Source: JACPLA01 sp035291905
GTDB lineage: Bacteria > Bacteroidota > Ignavibacteria > UBA10030
Assembly (NCBI GenBank): GCA_035291905.1
Contig: DATDRF010000001.1
Location: forward strand, 1-22,591
Length of the DNA stretch: 22,591 bases
Direction: 5' to 3'
The position numbers and the translations under genes are program-made. The number at the start of each line of letters is the position of its first letter. Within the stretch, counting starts at the first letter, position 1. This document shows, piece by piece, positions 15,339 to 21,004 of this stretch. The notes below the pieces were generated by a model. That model was not told the DNA's origin. It saw only the letters and a list, made by a program, of their open reading frames with translations, and made no database searches.

Positions 15339-16028
15339 TCATTGCCCTCCAAGTACAACCGCCGTGGGGGCTGCGGTATGAAAGAAGTAGAAGTAGATTG
15401 GCAGAGATGCGAAACCTGCCGGAATGACAAACCAGAAGAAGAAGGCAACAAAATCAAGGATTCCCTTGTACTTCTTGTGCATGAGGCCCAGGGTCTGGAA
15501 TGCCGATTGAAAACCGTGTTTCAGGTGATAGCCGAGAACCAGCAGAGCGACCTCGTAGAGCAGGCAGAACCACAGGTTTGAGAATTTCTGCTCAACCAGT
15601 TGAAATGCGGTCATGCTCGTGCCCGTTACTCTCAACGGGAAGAAGAAACTCCACAAATGGATGACGAGAAAGAAGAAAATGACGCTCCCGCCCAGCATGG
15701 TGATGCGCGAGGCAAGTTCCGTGTTCTCGTCCAGCCGGTAGACCGAATACTTGTGCGGCCGCGACCTCTTATTGTGGATCCAGACGACGAGGCCGCTGAG
15801 GGCGTGCCCGATGAGGGACGCGAACAGCACGATTTCGATGGCTCGGATGATGGGATTCGAGACAAGCAGCTTCGAGTATTGTTCGTAGAGATGTCCGCCG
15901 TCGCCGGCAAAAAGGAGGAGGTTGCCGACCAGATGCTCCACAAGGAACAGACAGAGAAAAAGCCCTGTGAGGCTCATGATCACTTTTTTGCCGATGGAGG
16001 ACCGGTAGAAAACGATGAGACTATTCAT
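15339..16028 (-). CDS. sdhC: Succinate dehydrogenase cytochrome b subunit, type B (b558 family)
   Basis: A 229-aa membrane anchor with five predicted transmembrane helices: starting near residues 15 (GKKVIMSLTGLFLCLFLVEH), 60, 108, 155 and 195. Conserved histidines in or near helices (for example VEHLVGN, SLIGHALSG, VIHLWSF, LGYHLKHGFQSAF) are suitable for two haem b groups. It anchors SdhAB and passes electrons to menaquinone or ubiquinone. One SdhC with no SdhD defines a type-B complex. It is the first gene of the operon. A candidate promoter lies about 70 nt upstream, and no Shine-Dalgarno site is obvious. Confidence 0.95.
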   Translation of the reverse strand: MNSLIVFYRSSIGKKVIMSLTGLFLCLFLVEHLVGNLLLFAGDGGHLYEQYSKLLVSNPIIRAIEIVLFASLIGHALSGLVVWIHNKRSRPHKYSVYRLDENTELASRITMLGGSVIFFFLVIHLWSFFFPLRVTGTSMTAFQLVEQKFSNLWFCLLYEVALLVLGYHLKHGFQSAFQTLGLMHKKYKGILDFVAFFFWFVIPAGFASLPIYFYFFHTAAPTAVVLGGQ

Positions 16029-16101
16029 AACGGGATGTGAGTGTTATCGATGGAACAATCGGGATTGAAGGTCAACTGCGGGGCCTTTTGTTGGTGCAGA
16101 A

Positions 16102-16130
16102 ATTCTAAAGAACTATTGCTGAAAAAGCAA
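16102..16130 (-). promoter_or_regulatory. Candidate promoter of sdhCAB
   Basis: On the minus strand, TTGCTT (16130-16125) and TAGAAT (16107-16102) have a 17-bp spacer. The -35 region overlaps the inverted repeat ATTGCT-GAAAA-AGCAAT, a possible operator. The match to consensus is moderate. Confidence 0.4.
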
Positions 16131-16152
16131 TTTCAAAAAACAACTAATTGGG

Positions 16153-16231
16153 TTACACAGAGAGCACAAAGGTGCACAGAGAACACTGAGGGCTCTGTGC
16201 TCTCTGTGACTCCTCAGTGTTCTCTGTGTAA
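16153..16231. repeat. Intergenic palindrome of the CACAGAG family, copy 2
   Basis: An imperfect palindrome built from ACAGAGA/TCTCTGT words: TTACACAGAGAGCAC at its left end, TCTCTGTGTAA at its right end, and a centre near AGGGCTCTGTGC. It fills the gap between the ftsX stop (16245) and the sdhC promoter. Its design resembles the elements at 6905-6992 and 20755-20849. Confidence 0.85.
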
Positions 16232-16244
16232 TCTTTCAAAGCGG

Positions 16245-17123
16245 CTATACGACAACACTTTCCCCGATAAACCGGCGGATGGATATCATACTCCCCACAA
16301 ACCCCAGGACGCACCCCACAGCGACAATGACTCCGTATGACCACGGGTCAACCTTTACAAAATCTGAAAGCTGAAACGAAATCCACGTTTCAAGATAATT
16401 AAAGATCAAAAAGACGATCCCCGAAGCGACAAGTCCTCCCAGAAGCCCCTGAACGAGTCCTTCCAGAACAAAGGGACCGCGAATGAAACGCCGTGTCGCC
16501 CCAATAAGCTTCATCGTTTGGATGATCTTGCGTTTTGCATAAATCGCAAGGCGGATCGTGTTGGCAACCAGGAACACCGACGAAATGGTGATAAAGATTC
16601 CTATTCCCAGGGCGACCCAGAGGAGTGTCTTGGCCCTCTGATCCAGCATTTCGAGGAGGGTTTTTCTGTAGATGACGTCTTCAACGCCGGAGATCGTCTG
16701 CACTTCCCCGTAAATGAGTTCCGCACTTTGGGCGGTCTTGTATCCGTCTTTGAGGAATATCTTCACGGAGGCGGGAAGCGGATTGAAGTCAAGAACTCTG
16801 TTGATGTCTTCGCCGAACTCTTCTCTGAAAATCGCGGCGGCCTCCTCTTTCGACACAAAGCGCACGGATGCGACCCCTTCGACCGAGCTGACGCGGGCAA
16901 GGAGAGCGTCGATCTGGGGTTCCGACAGCCCATCCTCGAGAAAGGCCTCCATTTCTACTTTGTCGCGGAGAGATTCAACAACGGAATTCGCATTGAAGAA
17001 AAGGATGGCGAAGGAACTGAGAAGCAGAAGGGAAATGGAGACAGTCACAATCGCGGTAACCATTGAGAGCTTCGCGCGTTTGAAACCTGAAAACCCTTCC
17101 TTTACGAGATAACGAACCTGCAT
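16245..17123 (-). CDS. ftsX: Cell-division protein FtsX (ABC-type permease-like)
   Basis: A 292-aa membrane protein that, with the ATPase FtsE, controls septal peptidoglycan hydrolases. A cytoplasmic N-terminus (MQVRYLVKEGFSGFKRAKLS) leads into TM1. An extracytoplasmic domain follows (about 45-165, with MEAFLEDGLSEPQIDALLAR and KEEAAAIFREEFGEDI), then three further TM segments and the AKRKIIQTMKLIGATRRFIR FtsX-fold loop. The start at 17123 is preferred over one 18 codons upstream because AAAGGG lies 7 nt before it and it follows the pheA stop by 4 nt. FtsE, normally the gene just upstream, is replaced here by pheA. Confidence 0.92.
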   Translation of the reverse strand: MQVRYLVKEGFSGFKRAKLSMVTAIVTVSISLLLLSSFAILFFNANSVVESLRDKVEMEAFLEDGLSEPQIDALLARVSSVEGVASVRFVSKEEAAAIFREEFGEDINRVLDFNPLPASVKIFLKDGYKTAQSAELIYGEVQTISGVEDVIYRKTLLEMLDQRAKTLLWVALGIGIFITISSVFLVANTIRLAIYAKRKIIQTMKLIGATRRFIRGPFVLEGLVQGLLGGLVASGIVFLIFNYLETWISFQLSDFVKVDPWSYGVIVAVGCVLGFVGSMISIRRFIGESVVV

Positions 17124-17127
17124 TCGG

Positions 17128-17961
17128 TCACCCTTTGACGGTTTTTCCCGGAGGATACGAACCAAGCACCCGGACAAAAGTACACACTTCTTCGAGATGA
17201 TTCAATGCCTGTCTGAGCTTTTCTTCCTGAATCGACCCCATGACATCCAGATAGAAGTGATATTCCCATGGTCTGCCCGGGAGGGGCCTGGATTCGATCT
17301 TCAGGAGGTTGATCTCCCGTAGGGCAAACACCGCGAGAGCTTTGAACAATGAACCGGGGATGTTTCGTGCGGAGAACACGAGGGAGGTCTTCATAGGGCC
17401 CCCGGAGGGTCTCACGCTGCGCGCCAACACCAGAAAACGCGTAAAGTTCTGCCGATTCCCCTCAATATTCCGGGTCAGGATCTTGAGTTTGTACGTTCTT
17501 GCAGCCTGTACGCTCGCGATGGCGGCGGCATTCCTCCGTTGCTCCTCTCGAATCATTTTCGCGGCTCCGGCGGTGTCATAGTACGCCATTGCTTTGACCC
17601 CCTTCATGCCGTGAAGGAATTCCTCACATTGCCCCAACGCCTGCGGATGCGAGAAGACAAACCTGAGATCTCTGCGCTTGACACCCCTAAGGGCAAGGAG
17701 TTGATGCCGAATCCTGAGAGTCACCTCCCCGGCGATCATCAAGGGATATTTGAGCAACAGATCATAGTTCTCGTGGACGCTTCCGAAAACCGAGTTTTCT
17801 ATCGGGATGATACCGTATCTCGAGCGTCCCCGCACAACCGAGAGAAACACATCTCTGAAATGCTCCTGGGGAATCAGCTTCGCATGGGCGCCAAAAATGA
17901 CTCTTGCCGCCTGCTCGCTGAACGCGCCCGGTTCGCCTTGGTAGGAAATGGAGGTAGCCAT
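17128..17961 (-). CDS. pheA: Prephenate dehydratase with ACT domain
   Basis: A 277-aa monofunctional enzyme that converts prephenate to phenylpyruvate in phenylalanine synthesis. The catalytic domain (1-180) shows YQGEPGAFSEQAA, IPIENSVFGSV and the TRF motif (174-176, NFTRFLVL). The ACT domain (about 190-272) contains PGSLFKAL at the usual GALV-type effector site and the ESRP motif (223-226), so inhibition by phenylalanine is likely. There is no chorismate mutase domain. The ATG directly abuts a heptad array (17961-17988), with no room for a normal Shine-Dalgarno site. It is followed after 4 nt by ftsX and preceded by a lipoprotein gene, an unusual set of neighbours. Confidence 0.94.
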   Translation of the reverse strand: MATSISYQGEPGAFSEQAARVIFGAHAKLIPQEHFRDVFLSVVRGRSRYGIIPIENSVFGSVHENYDLLLKYPLMIAGEVTLRIRHQLLALRGVKRRDLRFVFSHPQALGQCEEFLHGMKGVKAMAYYDTAGAAKMIREEQRRNAAAIASVQAARTYKLKILTRNIEGNRQNFTRFLVLARSVRPSGGPMKTSLVFSARNIPGSLFKALAVFALREINLLKIESRPLPGRPWEYHFYLDVMGSIQEEKLRQALNHLEEVCTFVRVLGSYPPGKTVKG

Positions 17962-18019
17962 CAGCTGTCAGCTTTCAGCGCTCAGACGCCTTTTTTCGTT
18001 TTTCATTCTTGATTTTTGA
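17961..18019. repeat. Two heptad arrays filling the lipoprotein-pheA gap
   Basis: On the + strand TCAGCTG, TCAGCTT, TCAGCGC and TCAGACG follow each other at 17961-17988, the first sharing a base with the pheA start codon. After CCT, a second set reads TTTTTCG, TTTTTCA, TTCTTGA, TTTTTGA at 17992-18019, ending 3 nt before the lipoprotein stop codon. The whole spacer is thus 7-nt periodic. The T-rich half reads as A-rich on the transcribed minus strand, so it is not a terminator. Confidence 0.75.
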
Positions 18020-18022
18020 CTG

Positions 18023-18541
18023 CTAGAAGTTCGATTCATCTCTCCACCTCACGATCGTCCACGGGTCGCCTGAGGAGGATCGAACCAGAGAAAGTGTCGC
18101 GTAGCCATCGACCCGAAGGATGTCGCTCGGGTTAAACGTGACCGTAAGGTTGAAATTCCGGCTCACGACTGCACTGGTGTTCGCCGAATCGGTCGACATG
18201 GCAATGATATTGTTCCAGACAAGATCGAGGCGTTGAACATTCCTGAACAATTCAGAGGTAATCCTCATCTCTTCATCCCTTCCCCACGAAACATCGAGCC
18301 CGCGCTCATAATCCCGGTACACAAAATTATAATTCGCGTTGATTGCCTGGCCGTAGATCGTCGTATCCTTGAACGTGTAGGCATACTTGATGTTCTGAAA
18401 GATCCCGTCGACCGTTTTCGGATCGCCCAGGATTGAATTGGATCCCACGGGCGAGTCGTCAAACTCCGGGGCGAACGGGTTACATGCGGCCAGGAGAATA
18501 ATTGTGAGGAGAGGAAGAAGTCTCAAGTGTTGTAGGTTCAA
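18023..18541 (-). CDS. Predicted lipoprotein, paralogue of the gene at 18810-19388
   Basis: About 172 aa with a short hydrophobic leader ending in a lipobox (LLAAC), so a lipid-anchored envelope protein. The mature part has NIKYAYTFKD, a DVSWGRDEEM segment and ends in DPWTIVRWRDESNF. This layout (leader, WGRE/D, C-terminal WxIxRWxD) is shared with the lipoprotein at 18810-19388 and suggests a common NTF2-like or small beta-rich fold, an inference. No ATG is available: the frame opens with TTG at 18541, inside heptad array C, or TTG at 18526. An in-frame stop lies just upstream in the array. I do not recognise a function. It is followed by pheA after 61 nt of heptads. Confidence 0.75.
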   Translation of the reverse strand: MNLQHLRLLPLLTIILLAACNPFAPEFDDSPVGSNSILGDPKTVDGIFQNIKYAYTFKDTTIYGQAINANYNFVYRDYERGLDVSWGRDEEMRITSELFRNVQRLDLVWNNIIAMSTDSANTSAVVSRNFNLTVTFNPSDILRVDGYATLSLVRSSSGDPWTIVRWRDESNF

Positions 18542-18576
18542 GGTTCAAGGTTCAAGGTTTAAGGTTTAAGGTTTCA
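18535..18576 (+). repeat. Heptanucleotide array C
   Basis: Six tandem 7-mers on the + strand: GGTTCAA three times, GGTTTAA twice, GGTTTCA once. The array overlaps the TTG start codon of the lipoprotein gene on the minus strand. The sequence GTAGGTTCAAGGTTCAA is shared with the sdhA/array B junction. Confidence 0.92.
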
Positions 18577-18604
18577 GGTCCCGCCTAACAGCAGCGGGAT
18601 CCCC

Positions 18605-18682
18605 GCCTGCCACTGAGAATCGTGTACGGCGGGCAGGCTCAATTTGGCATCTGCTCACTAGAATCGTTCGCAGGCCAAATTG
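18605..18682. repeat. Two adjacent inverted repeats between heptad arrays C and D
   Basis: GCCTGCC (18605-18611) pairs with GGCAGGC (18632-18638), and CAATTTGGC (18640-18648) pairs perfectly with GCCAAATTG (18674-18682). Both loops contain AGAATCGT. The segment lies between heptad arrays C (18535-18576) and D (18693-18720). I see no gene in 18542-18809; after array D only about 85 nt of plain spacer with a CCCCCTCGGACCTCC-type direct repeat remains. Confidence 0.75.
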
Positions 18683-18692
18683 GGATTTCGGG

Positions 18693-18720
18693 TTTCAAGT
18701 TTCAGGCTTCAGGTTTCAGG
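18693..18720 (+). repeat. Heptanucleotide array D
   Basis: Four tandem 7-mers: TTTCAAG, TTTCAGG, CTTCAGG, TTTCAGG. It has the same register and direction as array C, 116 nt away. Confidence 0.85.
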
Positions 18721-18809
18721 TTCCGCGAAATTCAATGTCGGACTTCCAGCCCAAGCGCTCTCCCGACCCCCTCGGACCTCCGACCCCCTCGGACCTCCCG
18801 CGGTGAACC

Positions 18810-19388
18810 TCATTGCCCAAACTCCCCCTTCACGTCGCTCCAACTGAAATCTCCCTGCTGGTTCACAAGATCGACCCACCGCCAGATAACCCAGTTTTGA
18901 ACATTGTCTTTGATCAGATAAAACTGCACCTGACCAATGGCGGTTTGGGGAACCTGAGATCTCGTATGAGGAACCGTAAGGAGATACGTCCCTTCAAAGA
19001 AGGCAGAATCCGTGGAGACGCTTTGGCTCGTAAAGTTGAATTGAAGAGAAGAGATGGTTGACGGCTGAAGCTGGACCGTGATATTGTTGAAGTATTGCGC
19101 TTCGGATTCCCTCCCCCAATCAAGGAACACTCCGTAGTTCGAAAGGGCTTGAGAGGTCGGCTCGAATACAAACGTTCGCGCAGCGGTGGCCGAATCGGAA
19201 AAGGACTTCTTATAGTTGAGTGCGTTCTTATCGGAGAAGGCATTTGCCATGTTCACAAAAACGTCGGATGCCTCGGTTGGCGGCTTGTAGTTGGCGCTTT
19301 GTTCTCCGGGATCATCAGGGGTACGCGTGTCGAAGATGCACGAGGAGAAAAGGAGAAAAGGAGAGAAAAAGAGGAACAGGCGAATCAT
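18810..19388 (-). CDS. Predicted lipoprotein (NTF2-like layout), downstream of recR
   Basis: A 192-aa protein with a signal peptide ending in a lipobox (LLFSSC, Cys17), then a short linker (DTRTPDDPGEQSANYKPP). The mature domain has VFVNMANAFSDKN, FLDWGRESEAQYFNN, several alternating beta strands and a C-terminal NWVIWRWVDL. The WGRE and WxIxRWxD features match those of the lipoprotein at 18023-18541, so the two are likely diverged paralogues. The function is unknown. It starts 5 nt after the recR stop codon and is probably co-transcribed with ybaB-recR. Confidence 0.82.
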   Translation of the reverse strand: MIRLFLFFSPFLLFSSCIFDTRTPDDPGEQSANYKPPTEASDVFVNMANAFSDKNALNYKKSFSDSATAARTFVFEPTSQALSNYGVFLDWGRESEAQYFNNITVQLQPSTISSLQFNFTSQSVSTDSAFFEGTYLLTVPHTRSQVPQTAIGQVQFYLIKDNVQNWVIWRWVDLVNQQGDFSWSDVKGEFGQ

Positions 19389-19393
19389 GGCGG

Positions 19394-19993
19394 TTACACC
19401 GCGATTCTTCCTTCGAGCGCGCGGGAAAGCGTTGCTTCATCGGCGTATTCGAGATCGGACCCCACCGGAAGCCCGCGGGCAATCCGGGTCACCCTTACTC
19501 CCAACGGTTTGATCAGCTTCGAGAGATAGAGAGTCGTCGCCTCTCCTTCCACATTCGGATTCATGGCAAGAATGATCTCTTCCATTCCGGCCCCCGAAAG
19601 GCGTCCCAGCAGCTCCTTGATTCGCAGGTCGTCCGGCCCGATGCCGTCGAGGGGCGAGAGCGCTCCGCCGAGGACATGGTACAATCCCTTGAATTCATTC
19701 GTCTTTTCAAGCGCCAGAACGTCGCTGGGTTCTTCGACGACGCAAATAACGTGGCGGTCCCGTCTTGTGTTGGAGCAGATGCGACAGGGATCCGATTCGG
19801 TGATGTTGGAGCACACTGAGCAATACCGCACCTTGTCCTTCACATTGACGAGCGCCTTTGCAAGAGTGACAATCTCTTCCCGCTCCATCTTAAGGACATA
19901 CAGCGCGAGACGATGGGCCGTTTTCCTCCCTATGCCGGGAAGCTGGGCGAATTGTTCGACTAGTTGTTCGACAGATTCGGGGGTCGAGGTCAT
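19394..19993 (-). CDS. recR: Recombination mediator RecR
   Basis: A 199-aa DNA-binding clamp of the RecFOR pathway, which helps load RecA on gapped DNA. The helix-hairpin-helix region contains LPGIGRKTA (18-26). A four-cysteine zinc site has C58, C61, C70 and C73 (YCSVC..CRIC), and the Toprim domain begins at VICVVEEP (82-89). The late LIKPLGVRVTRIARGLPVGSDLEYAD block is typical of the family. It starts 1 nt after the ybaB stop, the classical ybaB-recR order. dnaX, often found upstream of this pair, is not present here. Confidence 0.97.
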   Translation of the reverse strand: MTSTPESVEQLVEQFAQLPGIGRKTAHRLALYVLKMEREEIVTLAKALVNVKDKVRYCSVCSNITESDPCRICSNTRRDRHVICVVEEPSDVLALEKTNEFKGLYHVLGGALSPLDGIGPDDLRIKELLGRLSGAGMEEIILAMNPNVEGEATTLYLSKLIKPLGVRVTRIARGLPVGSDLEYADEATLSRALEGRIAV

Positions 19994-19994
19994 T

Positions 19995-20339
19995 TCACAT
20001 TCCGGGGAGGTTCATGCCGGGAATATTGGGGATCATCCCCTCTGTGGCTTTCTTCATTTCCGACTGCGCCATGGCATTGGCCTGTTCCAGAGCTTTGTTG
20101 ACGGCGGCGATGATCAAGTCTTCGAGAATCTCCTTTTCTTCCGGATTCACGGCGGTTTTTTCGATTTCGATTTTCACAATCTGTTGTTTCCCGTTCGCGG
20201 TAACCTTCACCATCCCCCCACCGGCGTCTGCCGTAACCGTCTTCTGTTCGAGTTCTGCCTGCACCTTCGCGATCCGCTCCTGCATCTGCTGGATCTGCTT
20301 CATCATGTTCTGCATGTTCGGCATTCCGCCTTTAAACAT
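19995..20339 (-). CDS. ybaB: YbaB/EbfC family nucleoid-associated protein
   Basis: A 114-aa small DNA-binding protein. It has a methionine-rich N-terminus (MFKGGMPNMQNMMKQIQQMQ), a coiled-coil helix, the conserved core GGGMVKVTANGKQQIVKIEI and EEKEILEDLIIAAVNKAL, and a Pro/Met-rich tail. Members bind DNA as dimers and are almost always linked to recR, as here. The open frame continues 139 codons upstream through repeats; the ATG at 20339 is right because it fits the family length, has AAAGGG 7 nt upstream and lies about 20 nt downstream of a near-consensus promoter. Confidence 0.95.
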   Translation of the reverse strand: MFKGGMPNMQNMMKQIQQMQERIAKVQAELEQKTVTADAGGGMVKVTANGKQQIVKIEIEKTAVNPEEKEILEDLIIAAVNKALEQANAMAQSEMKKATEGMIPNIPGMNLPGM

Positions 20340-20366
20340 CACAATCCCTTTCGGCAAATTTCTGTC

Positions 20367-20395
20367 AATATAGAGCGAAATGGAGGTAATGTCAA
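20367..20395 (-). promoter_or_regulatory. Near-consensus promoter of ybaB-recR
   Basis: On the minus strand, TTGACA (20395-20390) and TATATT (20372-20367) are separated by exactly 17 bp. Predicted transcription start is near 20360, about 20 nt before the ybaB ATG. Confidence 0.85.
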
Positions 20396-20403
20396 CGAAT
20401 GCT

Positions 20404-20594
20404 GATTTCGCCGATTGACGCTGATGACGCGGATGGTGCAATTGAAATGATGGGGAGACATTAGGATCTCTTCTGCAAGGCTGGCAGAGACCTGAGCGAC
20501 TACCGAAGTGCACGGCACCTGCCCGCCGAATTTGTTTCCTAAAGGCAGGCGGGCGCAGGCAGGGATTTCGTTGATCGACGTGGATTACGCGGAT
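20404..20594 (+). repeat. Direct repeat pair (31 bp each) bracketing a GC-rich palindrome
   Basis: Two related 31-nt blocks at 20404-20434 and 20564-20594 both begin GATTTCG and end ACGCGGAT. By eye they match at about 25 of 31 positions. Each has internal GAT words spaced 9-10 nt. The 20340-20970 stretch contains no gene I can support. It holds the ybaB promoter, this repeat pair, the palindromes at 20518-20563 and 20755-20849, the CGGTAGTG element, and the tRNA promoter. Confidence 0.65.
20518..20563. repeat. GC-rich inverted repeat CCTGCCCGCC / GGCGGGC-GCAGG
   Basis: CCTGCCCGCC (20518-20527) faces GGCGGGC (20548-20554) followed by GCAGGCAGG. An inner TTTCCT/AGG arrangement lies around AATTTG. 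Similar GCCTGCC/GGCAGGC words occur at 18605-18638, so this may be a dispersed element. Confidence 0.6.
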
Positions 20595-20667
20595 AGTACC
20601 GTTAGAAATGATTGCAGGAATTGAAAAAGCGTATGACTGCTGAAATATATTCTCCCTTCCTGAAGCT

Positions 20668-20889
20668 TGTTTTCGGTAGTGAGCTTCGAAAGTAGCCCTA
20701 CCCTTGAGCCCACTACCGTTGTTTCGGTAGTGTATCAGTTTGATTGAAAGTTTCAACGCAAAGGCGCAGAGGTCGCAGAGAAAACGCAGAGGATTTCCGG
20801 ATTCTGTTGTTCTCTGCGAACCTCTGCGTCCTTTGCGACTCTGCGTTATAGTCTAAAAAGGGGAAACTGATACACTACCGTTGTTTCGC
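20668..20889. repeat. Composite CGGTAGTG repeat with 17-bp inverted arms
   Basis: CGGTAGTG occurs at 20673-20680 and again in the hairpin CACTACCG-TTGTTT-CGGTAGTG (20711-20732). The 17-nt CGGTAGTGTATCAGTTT (20725-20741) recurs as its perfect reverse complement at 20864-20880. CACTACCGTTGTTTCG is directly repeated at 20711-20726 and 20874-20889. The CGCAGAG palindrome lies between the 17-bp arms. Confidence 0.85.
20755..20849. repeat. Intergenic palindrome of the CGCAGAG family, copy 3
   Basis: Left arm AACGCAAAGGCGCAGAGG and on to GCAGAGGATTTCC; right arm with TTCTCTGCG, CCTCTGCG, CCTTTGCG and CTCTGCGTTA. It has the same design as 6905-6992 and 16153-16231 and sits inside the 17-bp inverted arms at 20725-20741 and 20864-20880. 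Confidence 0.85.
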
Positions 20890-20894
20890 CTTTC

Positions 20895-20923
20895 TTGACT
20901 TTGCACACATTTTCGGATATATT
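20895..20923 (+). promoter_or_regulatory. Promoter of the split tRNA-Asn gene
   Basis: TTGACT (20895-20900) and TATATT (20918-20923) with a 17-bp spacer. Transcription would start near 20930, about 40 nt before the mature tRNA 5' end. Confidence 0.8.
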
Positions 20924-20929
20924 GTTTTC

Positions 20930-20957
20930 AACCCGGAGAAATCTTCCGGGTTGTTTT
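20930..20957 (+). terminator. Terminator-like hairpin between the tRNA promoter and the tRNA
   Basis: AACCCGGA (20930-20937) and TCCGGGTT (20945-20952) form an 8-bp stem with a 7-nt loop, then GTTTTG. The T-tract is short and interrupted. It could be a weak attenuator or simply a processing or leader hairpin of the pre-tRNA. Confidence 0.45.
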
Positions 20958-21004
20958 GTCAACATACCATTCCGCGATAGCTCAATGGTAGAGCATGCGG
21001 CTGT

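Noticed and set aside
18535..18720. CRISPR array
   Set aside because: The repeats are 7-nt tandem units without spacers, and no cas gene is present.
19995..20756. A 253-residue version of the YbaB protein extending upstream
   Set aside because: The extra 139 residues are read through a promoter and several repeats and have no family support. The start at 20339 has a ribosome site, a promoter and the standard length.
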